A stretch of 64,000 nt of DNA from an uncultured Bacteroidales bacterium. GTDB taxonomy: Bacteria; Bacteroidota; Bacteroidia; Bacteroidales; P3. Of the stretch, positions 8,318 through 16,900 are shown in pieces. The stretch covers positions 1-64,000 of the forward strand of contig CAJOEN010000016.1 of the NCBI GenBank assembly GCA_905233475.1, read 5' to 3'. The translations under genes and the position numbers were made by a program. The first letter of the stretch is position 1. Every line of letters begins with the position of its first letter. Below the pieces are notes generated by a model. The model was not told where the DNA came from, searched no databases, and was given only the letters and a program-made list of their open reading frames with translations.

Positions 8318-8436
8318 CCCGTTTGTGTAAAATTGTCCTGTTTTTCTGCCGAAGGCAGAAGTTATTTTTAAGATTTACAAGTTTTCGCGAGCTTCAGCGA
8401 GCAGGATTACATGAATAAAAAAGCCAAAAAGTAACG

Positions 8437-11400
8437 ATGAACGAACTGTTGCAGATATATTCCTCGTCCGGCGAGGTGAGGCATGTGGCCGAAGCTCTTG
8501 CGGGTACCAATGTGCGGCTACGTTTGAAGGGCATGGCAGGTTCGATGACTGCAGTGGTGGGAGCGGCCGTGTATAATTCGCTAAATAACAAAACGTTGCT
8601 GTTTGTTGCCGAAAACAAGGAGCGTGCTTTCTACCTGTGCAACGATATGGAGACGCTTTTTGGCGAAAACGGTGCCGAGCTGTCCGAAAAACGGGTGTTG
8701 CTGTTCCCTTCGTCGAGCCGAAAGCCTTACCAATACGAAGAGATAGAGAATAGCAACGTGCTTTTGCGCTCCGAGGTGCTTAAACGTCTCAACAGCGGTC
8801 TGCACCCAATTATTGTTACCTATCCCGAAGCCCTTTCGGAAAAGGTGGCTTCACCCAAGTCGCTGGCAAACAATACTATAAATATCAATATTGGCGAAAA
8901 CCTTTCCATCGACGGCATGCTTGACTTGCTGATGGACAGTGGTTTTGTGCGTGCCGATTTTGTGGTGGAGCCCGGACAGTACGCCCTGCGTGGCGGCATT
9001 ATCGACGTGTTCTCGTTTTCGAGCGAACACCCATATCGTGTGGAGTTTTTTGGCGAAAATGTGGAGTCGATACGCACTTTCGACCCTGTGTCGCAACTTT
9101 CGGTGCGTAAGATGGACACTGTTGCCATTATTCCTGACATAGAGCATAATGCCAAAAGTCAAGTTTCCGATACCAAGGTAATGCTTCTGCAATATCTGAA
9201 CAGCAGAGATGTGGTTTTTGTTGAAAATCTGATGTTTACGGCTGAAAAGATAGGTCAGGACTATGGCAAGGCCGAACAGGTGTTCCAAAACATCAACGCT
9301 ACGGTAGAGCAACTGCCACTGTCCGAACTTTATGCCACCGACAAGGATTTTCTTGCCAATATAATGGACGTCTGTGTGGTGGAATATGGTGTGTCACAGT
9401 ATTTTATCGAAGCCCGACAGGTCGTGTTCAACAGCGACGTACAGCCGTCTTTCAACAAGCAGTTCGAAATGCTTACGACCTCGCTTAACAACTATAAAGA
9501 GCAGTCTTTCAGTAACTTCATCTGTGTTGAGAATGCCCGTCAGCGTAAGCGTTTGGAGGACATCTTCACCGAGATGGGTATGATGGACGGCATTGTGGAG
9601 TTCTTGGATTTCTCGCTTTCGCAGGGATTTCTCGACAACAGTCATAAGGTGCTGTGTTTCACCGACCATCAAATTTTTGAGCGTTACCACAAGTACAAGG
9701 TCAAGGATTTTCGCGATGCACGCGAGAGCCTTACCATGAAAGAACTTTTCGAACTTAAGCCCGGCGACTATGTTACTCATATCGACCACGGAGTGGGACG
9801 TTTTTCCGGTTTGGAAAAAATTGAGGTGAACGGTCGTGTGCAGGAAGCTATCCGTTTGATTTACAAGGATAATAGTATGCTGTACATCAGCATACACAGT
9901 TTGCACAAAATAAGCCGCTACATTGGCAAAGACGGTGTCGCTCCCGTGCTAAATCGCTTAGGCTCACCAGCTTGGCAGGCCCTGAAACAGAAAACCAAAC
10001 AGCGTGTAAAGGACATCGCCAAGGACCTTATCAAGCTATATGCCGAGCGTAAAGCCACCAAGGGTTTCGCTTTTTCGGCGGACTCGTATCTGCAACATGA
10101 ACTCGAAGCTTCGTTCCTTTACGAGGACACTCCCGACCAGTACAAGGCTACCCGCGACGTGAAAAACGACATGGAATCCTCCACACCAATGGACAGGCTT
10201 GTATGCGGCGATGTGGGTTTCGGCAAGACCGAGGTGGCCATACGAGCGGCCTTCAAAGCCGTGTGCGACAGCAAACAGGTGGCGGTGCTTGTGCCTACCA
10301 CCATACTCGCAATGCAGCACTACAACACTTTCTGTGAGCGTTTGCAAGGTATGCCGTGCAATATCGAATACCTCAACCGTTTTAAAACCACCAAGGAGAA
10401 AAACAAAATTTTCAAAGACCTTGCCGAGGGTAAAATAGACATACTTATTGGTACTCACGCCATTACCAACGCCAAAGTGAAATTCAAGGACTTGGGTTTG
10501 CTTATCATCGACGAGGAGCAGAAATTTGGCGTAAGTGTGAAAGAGAAACTGCGGCAGATGAAAGTGAACGTTGACAGCCTTACACTCACCGCCACGCCCA
10601 TACCGCGAACCCTGCAGTTCTCGCTTATGGGTGCCCGCGACCTTTCGGTGATAAACACCGCGCCGCCCAACCGTCAGCCTATACAAACGGAATTGGAGGT
10701 GTTCTCGGAAGAGACAGTCCGCGACGCCATTCTTTACGAGCTTTCGCGTGGGGGACAGGTGTTTTTTGTGAGCAACCGCGTGGAAAACCTCGACAGTATG
10801 GCCGACCTTGTGCGCCGCCTTGTTCCCGACGCACGCATAGGCATTGGCCACGGACAAATGGAGGGTGAGCGTTTGGAACGGGTGTTGATGGATTTCATAG
10901 GCGGCGACATCGACGTGCTTGTGTCCACAACCATAGTGGAAAACGGATTGGACATTCCTAATGCTAATACTATCATTATCAACAATGCACAGAATTTCGG
11001 CCTCAGCGACTTGCACCAGCTGCGCGGCAGGGTGGGGCGTTCCAACCGCAAAGCATTTTGCTATTTGCTTATACCATCGTTTTCCGTACTCACCGACGAG
11101 GCGCAACGCCGCCTGCGAGCCATTGAGGAGTTCTCCAACATCGGCAGTGGCTTCAACATCGCCATGCGCGACCTCGACATACGCGGGGCGGGCAATATCC
11201 TCGGTGCCGAACAGAGCGGATTTATCTCCGAGATAGGTTACGATATGTACCACAAAATTCTGAACGAAGCCATTGAAGAACTGAAAGTTACCGATTTTAA
11301 AGAACTATACTCCGATGAACTGGAGGAACATTCCGGATTTGTGAAAGAGTGTATGATACAGACAGACCTTGAGGTGCTTATCCCCGACGACTATGTGTCG

Positions 11401-11790
11401 AACATTCGTGAGCGTGTAGCCTTGTACAAGGAACTCAACGACCTTGAAACCGACGAGGAGCTGGATGCTTATAAAATGCGTATGAAAGACCGTTTCGGGA
11501 CACTGCCCAAAGCCACCGAAGAGCTTGTGGAAACGATAAAACTGCGGCGTTTGGCAAAGGCTATGGCTGTGGAAAAACTGATATTGCGTGAAGGCAAAAT
11601 GACCTGCAATTTTGTGGCCGACACCAAGAATCCGTTCTATCAGTCGGATATTTTTGGCAAGGTGATAGCCTACGTGCAGCAAAATCCCGGTAGCTGCTAC
11701 ATGAAAGAAAGCAAGGACAAACTAACCTTGACATTCAGCAATATACGCTCCATCGCCAACGGCATTTCGGTGCTGGAGAAAATAGTTTGA
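8437..11790 (+). CDS. mfd: Transcription-repair coupling factor
   Basis: Mfd displaces RNA polymerase stalled at DNA lesions and recruits UvrA for nucleotide excision repair. The 1,117 residues have the full domain order. The N-terminal UvrB-like part covers about residues 1-330. The RNA-polymerase-interacting domain begins near 442 (LKPGDYVTHIDHGVGRFSG). The superfamily 2 translocase carries Walker A GDVGFGKTE at about 590-598 and the DEEQ box near 692. The helicase C-lobe includes QLRGRVGRS, and the TRCF domain starts near 970. Length is normal (1,100-1,150). A long open frame on the opposite strand (10036-11253) is a shadow. Confidence 0.97.
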   Translation: MNELLQIYSSSGEVRHVAEALAGTNVRLRLKGMAGSMTAVVGAAVYNSLNNKTLLFVAENKERAFYLCNDMETLFGENGAELSEKRVLLFPSSSRKPYQYEEIENSNVLLRSEVLKRLNSGLHPIIVTYPEALSEKVASPKSLANNTININIGENLSIDGMLDLLMDSGFVRADFVVEPGQYALRGGIIDVFSFSSEHPYRVEFFGENVESIRTFDPVSQLSVRKMDTVAIIPDIEHNAKSQVSDTKVMLLQYLNSRDVVFVENLMFTAEKIGQDYGKAEQVFQNINATVEQLPLSELYATDKDFLANIMDVCVVEYGVSQYFIEARQVVFNSDVQPSFNKQFEMLTTSLNNYKEQSFSNFICVENARQRKRLEDIFTEMGMMDGIVEFLDFSLSQGFLDNSHKVLCFTDHQIFERYHKYKVKDFRDARESLTMKELFELKPGDYVTHIDHGVGRFSGLEKIEVNGRVQEAIRLIYKDNSMLYISIHSLHKISRYIGKDGVAPVLNRLGSPAWQALKQKTKQRVKDIAKDLIKLYAERKATKGFAFSADSYLQHELEASFLYEDTPDQYKATRDVKNDMESSTPMDRLVCGDVGFGKTEVAIRAAFKAVCDSKQVAVLVPTTILAMQHYNTFCERLQGMPCNIEYLNRFKTTKEKNKIFKDLAEGKIDILIGTHAITNAKVKFKDLGLLIIDEEQKFGVSVKEKLRQMKVNVDSLTLTATPIPRTLQFSLMGARDLSVINTAPPNRQPIQTELEVFSEETVRDAILYELSRGGQVFFVSNRVENLDSMADLVRRLVPDARIGIGHGQMEGERLERVLMDFIGGDIDVLVSTTIVENGLDIPNANTIIINNAQNFGLSDLHQLRGRVGRSNRKAFCYLLIPSFSVLTDEAQRRLRAIEEFSNIGSGFNIAMRDLDIRGAGNILGAEQSGFISEIGYDMYHKILNEAIEELKVTDFKELYSDELEEHSGFVKECMIQTDLEVLIPDDYVSNIRERVALYKELNDLETDEELDAYKMRMKDRFGTLPKATEELVETIKLRRLAKAMAVEKLILREGKMTCNFVADTKNPFYQSDIFGKVIAYVQQNPGSCYMKESKDKLTLTFSNIRSIANGISVLEKIV

Positions 11791-11987
11791 GTTTACTCGG
11801 AACTCGGAACGGTGCGGTCATTCGACAAGCTCAGGAACCGCGTTTTAGTTGAAAGTTGAAATCAGTTTACAATTCACGATCAACAATTCAACCTTCCTAT
11901 CACTGTTCACCCCGAAACCAACTTTTCAAAAGTTCAACATCCACTGTTGTGATTTCACGTTCTTTTTAGCACAAAAAAGTAAAAAAA

Positions 11988-12055
11988 ATATACCGATAGC
12001 GTTACAATAACTCAGTTTTTTACCCACTTAATGTAGTAGTATCTGCACTTTTTTT
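11988..12055 (+). repeat. Hairpin-ended repeat near the ATPase, copy 1
   Basis: This copy shares the conserved core of copies at 12198 and 13806: CCGATAGC, GTTACAATAAC, a T-run, ACCCACTT, then GTAGTAGTATC and GCA. The end repeats here are imperfect (TACCGATA versus TATCTGCA), with a T-run after. The gap 11791-12318 otherwise holds low-complexity spacer, with no gene seen. Confidence 0.75.
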
Positions 12056-12116
12056 CGATGAAAAAATGCCACTTTTTACACATTATATCCAAAAGTGGTT
12101 AGAGACAGATAATTCA

Positions 12117-12133
12117 TGCAGATACTATTGTAA
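12117..12133 (-). repeat. Internally deleted, inverted remnant of the same repeat
   Basis: Read on the plus strand, TGCAGATACTA is joined directly to TTGTAAT. These match the two ends of the reverse complement of copy 1 with the middle missing. The match is short, so the call is tentative. Confidence 0.3.
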
Positions 12134-12197
12134 TATATTTGAATTTCAATATATTAAAATAAAGATTAATCCTATGTCAAACACTTTATATCATAAT

Positions 12198-12270
12198 AAA
12201 ACATGCCGATAGCATTACAATAACTCAGTTTTTTACCCACTTAATGTAGTAGTATCGGCATGTTTTTTTT
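12198..12270 (+). repeat. Hairpin-ended repeat, copy 2, just upstream of the ATPase
   Basis: The ends form a perfect 14-base inverted repeat (AAAACATGCCGATA at 12198-12211 with TATCGGCATGTTTT at 12253-12266) around a 41-base loop conserved between copies. Eight T follow. The -33 box of the ATPase promoter starts two bases after the T-run. It could act as a terminator or insulator as well as a mobile element end. Confidence 0.8.
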
Positions 12271-12271
12271 C

Positions 12272-12302
12272 TTGGCAAATTCATATTTTATATGTATCTT
12301 TG
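12272..12302 (+). promoter_or_regulatory. Bacteroidetes-type promoter for the AAA ATPase gene
   Basis: TTG at 12272-12274, 20 bases, then TATCTTTG at 12295-12302. The start codon at 12319 is 17 bases downstream, giving a very short leader. The promoter abuts repeat copy 2. Confidence 0.65.
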
Positions 12303-12318
12303 CAAAAAAATAAACGAC

Positions 12319-13743
12319 ATGGAACACAACCCAAAAATTATCGGACGAAAATACGAACAGGAGGTGCTGCAACGCTGTGTAGAATCGCCACGAGCCGAAT
12401 TTATAGCCGTTTACGGCCGACGCCGAATTGGCAAGACATTCCTTGTGAAACAATATTTCAACGACACTTTCGATTTCTATATATCCGGTATTTACAAGGT
12501 TCCCCGTGCAGAACAGCTGAAACGCTGGCAGTCGCAACTGAACAAGTACAGCGGCAAGAAAAGAACGCGCCCCAAAGACTGGTTCGAGGCTTTCGACCAA
12601 CTGTGCGATTATCTTGAAACGCATAAAAAGAAAAAACGTCTGATTGTTTTCATCGACGAACTGCCGTGGATGGACACGCCGAAATCGGGTTTTCTGCGTG
12701 CTTTGGAGGTGTTTTGGAACACATGGGGAGCCAACCGCAACGGGTTGAAACTTGTTGTTTGCGGAAGCGCCACCACTTGGATGACCAACAAACTTTTGGG
12801 CGACAAAGGAGGGCTTCACAACCGCGTAACAAGGCCCATAAGGCTTGCGCCATTCACACTGAAAGAAACAGAACGGTATTTGAAAAGCATAGGACTGGAT
12901 TGGTCGCAAAGCGAGGTGCTCGACACATACATGATTCTTGGAGGCACTCCGTACTACCTTTCGTTGCTGCGTCCCGAACTAAGCCTGCGACAGAACATCG
13001 ACGAGCTTTTCTTTGGCCGCGACGCCGTGCTGAAATCGGAGTATGAATTTATGTTCAGCTCGCTGTTCAACAAGGCGCATGTATATCGCAATATCGTGGA
13101 ATGCCTTTCGAAGAAACTGAAAGGACTGACGCGAAGAAAACTTGTGGAAGAAATCAAAATTGCCGACAGCGGTATGGTTACCGAGGCGCTGGACAATCTT
13201 GAGAAATGCGATTTTATCCGTCGCTATAAGGCTTTCGGCAAGCGGCAGAGAGATGTGCTCTACCAACTTACCGACATGTACACGCTGTTCTACCTGCGTT
13301 TTGTGAAAGGCTACAACGGTATGAACGAAAAGGCATGGAGCAGTCTTTCCGACGGAAAACGCAACTCATGGGCAGGATACGCTTTCGAACAGGTGTGCCT
13401 GATACATTTGAACCAAATAAAAAAGGCTCTGGGCATTTTGGGCATTGCCAGCGATGTGTGTTCGTGGAACAGCGCAAACGACGAGCGTGGCGCACAAGTG
13501 GACCTGGTGATAGACCGCAGCGACAAAGTCGTCAATCTTTGCGAAATGAAATACACCACAGGCCGTTTCGAGCTGACACGGACTTATGCCGAATGGATGT
13601 CGGAACGCAAAGAACTGTTCCGCAACGAAACTTCTTCGAAAAAAACACTGCATCTGACACTTATCACACCTTACGGAATAGTGCCGGGGAAGAATACTTC
13701 CGCGCTTCAAAATATCGTAACAATTGGAGACCTTTTCGAATAA
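12319..13743 (+). CDS. Archaeal-type AAA ATPase with C-terminal DUF234 nuclease-like domain
   Basis: ATG 12319 gives 474 residues; nine residues earlier the frame overlaps the -7 box, so the shorter start is preferred. The N-terminal STAND-like ATPase has Walker A GRRRIGKT near residues 34-41 and Walker B VFIDELPW near 110, followed by a helical lid and a winged-helix region (RKLVEEI to FIRRYKAF). The C-terminal domain has a PD-(D/E)xK-type pattern: VDLVID near 392 and CEMKY near 407. The biological role of this family is unclear, with DNA processing or defence both proposed. The gene is bracketed by copies of a hairpin-ended repeat, which suggests that it moves as a unit. Confidence 0.85.
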   Translation: MEHNPKIIGRKYEQEVLQRCVESPRAEFIAVYGRRRIGKTFLVKQYFNDTFDFYISGIYKVPRAEQLKRWQSQLNKYSGKKRTRPKDWFEAFDQLCDYLETHKKKKRLIVFIDELPWMDTPKSGFLRALEVFWNTWGANRNGLKLVVCGSATTWMTNKLLGDKGGLHNRVTRPIRLAPFTLKETERYLKSIGLDWSQSEVLDTYMILGGTPYYLSLLRPELSLRQNIDELFFGRDAVLKSEYEFMFSSLFNKAHVYRNIVECLSKKLKGLTRRKLVEEIKIADSGMVTEALDNLEKCDFIRRYKAFGKRQRDVLYQLTDMYTLFYLRFVKGYNGMNEKAWSSLSDGKRNSWAGYAFEQVCLIHLNQIKKALGILGIASDVCSWNSANDERGAQVDLVIDRSDKVVNLCEMKYTTGRFELTRTYAEWMSERKELFRNETSSKKTLHLTLITPYGIVPGKNTSALQNIVTIGDLFE

Positions 13744-13805
13744 TGGAATTTATTGCCTAAATGCTTTGTAAATAAGGGTTACGGGCAATTTACCATGCAA
13801 AAAAA

Positions 13806-13875
13806 ACATACCGATAGCGTTACAATAACTCACTTTTTTACCCACTTGATGTAGTAGTATCGGCACTTTTTTTTT
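13806..13875 (+). repeat. Hairpin-ended repeat, copy 3, downstream of the ATPase
   Basis: Same orientation and core as copies 1 and 2, beginning 62 bases after the ATPase stop. The inverted ends are near-perfect (ACCGATA/TATCGG). It ends in nine T followed by nine G (13876-13884), an unusual homopolymer junction. Confidence 0.78.
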
Positions 13876-13904
13876 GGGGGGGGGAAAAGGCGAATAAGCA
13901 TAAA

Positions 13905-13938
13905 AAAAAGAGGCAAGTTTTTAAACTTGCCTCTTTTT
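13905..13938. terminator. Bidirectional terminator between the ATPase and the BspA-like gene
   Basis: A 16-base perfect stem (AAAAAGAGGCAAGTTT with AAACTTGCCTCTTTTT) has a two-base loop and runs of A and T on the outside, so it can terminate in both directions. It serves the convergent genes ending at 13743 and 13977. Confidence 0.8.
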
Positions 13939-13976
13939 GGCTCCGCCGCAGTGTTAATTCAATGGCTAAACAATTA

Positions 13977-16900
13977 TCAATCAATAACTAACTTTCTTAC
14001 TGCATTGCCCACACGCACAAAGTAAATGCCTTTGGGCAAATCCCCTACGCTGAAAGTTAGAGTGCCGCCTGCGTTCTCCAAACGTCTTACCACCTTGCCC
14101 ATAGCGTTGATAATAAAGATATTGGCTTCGTTGCCAACGCCCTCCAACGTTACCTTGTCGCTTGCAGGGTTGGGGTAGAGAGTTATGCTTGTGTTCTCCG
14201 TCTCGGCAATGCCTTGATTTGAAGTGAAGAAGGCTATAAGTATAGTGTCCTGAGTAACGGTGATGCTACGAGGATTCTGCGTATTGCCATCGCTCCAACG
14301 GCTGAAGGTGTAGCCAGTATTGGCGGTGGCTGTAATGGTGTCTTGAGAAAGGTACGCAAAACGGCCGTTTCCAGTTACTGTTCCCATTGCAGTATCATTT
14401 GATGAAACAGTCACATTGTAATAGTTTGGATCTAAATAAAAAATAGCTGTAACTGTTATGTTCTGCCTAACGGTTATTATGCGTGTGTTTTGGTTGTTTC
14501 CATCGCTCCAGCGAGAGAAGATGTAGCCAGTGTTAGGTGTGGCTGTAATGGTATCCTTCGAAAGGTACGCAAAACGTCCACTGCCGGATACAGTCCCCAT
14601 TGCAGTGTCATTTGGTAAAACAGTCACATTATAATAGTTTGGACTGAAAAAGGCTGTAAAGGCTGTATCCTGTGTAACGGTGATGATGCGCGGGTTTGAG
14701 GTGTTGCCATCGTTCCACTGGCTGAAAACGTATCCGGTATTAGCGGTGGCTGTAAGCGTGTCCTGCGTAAGATACCCAAAAATACCGCTGCCAGAAACCG
14801 AACCTTTAGTGGAGTCATCAGAATGGACTACAACATTGTGCGCTACAGCAAAATATGCTGTGAATATTGTGTCCTGGGTAACTGTAATGACGCGTGGATT
14901 TTGTTTGTTGCCATCGTTCCAGCGAGTGAAAGTGTAGCCAGTTTCAGCTGTGGCTGTAAGCGTGTCTTGCGACAGATTTGCGAATCTGCCACTACCAGAA
15001 ACCGAACCTTTGGTGGAGTCGTTAGAATGGACAATGACATTGTGTTCTACAGCAAAATATGCTGTAAAAATAGTGTCCTGCACAACTGTAATTACGCGCG
15101 GGTTTTGGGTATTGCCATCATTCCAGCGAGTGAAAACGTAGCCTGTGTTAGCAGTTGCTGTAAGTGTGTCTTGCGACAGATATGCGAATATGCCACTACC
15201 AGAAACTGAACCTATATTAGTGTCGTTGGCGGACAGTGCCACGTTGTAGTAAATAGGGGTAAAAAAAGCAATGATATTTGTGTCCTTTGTGAGTGTAATG
15301 TTCCGTGGATTCATAGTGTCTCCATCGCTCCAATGACTAAAAGTGTAGCCATAGTTTGGGGTAGCACATATTGTCCAAGAAGAGGAGTTGCAGGTTGGTG
15401 CTGTTACTGTGGCCACGGTGCCTTTTACATTGTCATGCGACGACAGGTGATATTCATATTGAATTTCAATAAAGTTGGAGAACCCAGATAGCTGATTTCT
15501 ATACCACGCCAAAGCACCGCAAGGCACATAGACTGGTATACTTGTTGATACCCCACTAAAAGCATAGTTCCCTATAGTAGTGGATCTTCTCCTCATTGTT
15601 ACCGAGGTGATGCCAGTGCAACCAGAGAACGCAGAGTTTTCAATGCTTGTAACGGAGTTGGGGATGGTTACCGAGGTTATGCAAGTGTCCCCATAAAAAG
15701 CACGTTGTTTTATTGTATCAACGGTGTTTGGTATAACCAAGTTTGTTACAAGTTGGTTGTTTATGTATAGATTATGGCTGTAAGAAATCGGATTGGCGGC
15801 GTAACTATTAAAATCAATGTTGCACCATTGGGCTATTGTTCCAGTATAGTTTGTACGTGACGGGCCAGAGCAGTCATTGAACATAACAGTAGGAATTTTG
15901 CGTACATTGTTTCCAATAGTAATTGTGTTAATAGTACACCTATTTAAAGTATTACGAAAAGTATGCCCAGCTACATAATTCCCTAAATATCTCAAATTTG
16001 TGGCATTGTAATATAAAGTATCTACTCTGTCGTTGTAAAAAACAGATTCTCCCATGCTGTCCACAGCTCCGCCTATGGTTACCGAGGTAAGGCTCCCACA
16101 ATATTCGAACGCATTATTACCAATTTTTCTAACGGAGTTTGGGATGGTTACTGATGTCAAGCCCGAGCAACTAGAGAATGCATAATTGCCAATGCTTCTA
16201 ACATGATTGCCTATAGTTACCGAGGTGAGACCTGAGCAGTCAGAAAACGCAAAATTGCCAATGCTTGTAACGGAATTGGGGATGGTTACTGAGGTTAGGC
16301 TAGAGCAGGATTCGAACGCAGAATAACCAATGCTTGTAACTGAGTTTCCTATGGTTACCGAGGAGAGGCTTCCACAATTTTCGAACGCACAATTTCCAAT
16401 GCTGTACGCAGAGTTGGGGATGGTAACCGAGGTAAGACTCGAGCAGTGATAAAACGCTTTATTTCCAATGTGTCTAACGGAGTTGATGTTTATCGAGGTC
16501 AAGCTTGTGTCTCCACTGAACGCATATTCTCCAATTATATAAGCGGATAATATGGTAGCCGAGGTGAGGCCTGAGCAGTCAGCAAACGCTCCTTTTCCAA
16601 TACTGTAGGCGGATAAAGTTGCCGAGGTAAGGCCTGAGCATCTTATAAACGCATAATCTCCAATACTTGTAACGGAGAATATGGGAACAGAGGTAAGGCC
16701 AGTGCAGTCAGCAAACGCATAATCTCCAATGCTTGTAACGGAGTTGCCTATGGTTACCGAGGTGAGGGTAGAACATTGCCTGAACGCATTAGAAGGTATT
16801 ATCTTTACATTGTTTCCTATTATGAGTGTACTAATTCCACACTCATCAAAAACATAATGGTAACCGTTATTATTATTATAATTGTAGGAACCTGAATAAA

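Noticed and set aside
8411-8434. Seven-codon open frame (MNKKAKK) just upstream of mfd as a leader peptide
   Set aside because: Too short and low in complexity to support. No attenuator structure is paired with it.
10036-11253. Long open frame antisense to mfd (405 codons)
   Set aside because: It mirrors the codon bias of mfd, has no recognisable motif and no promoter. Similar long antisense frames occur opposite other well-supported genes.
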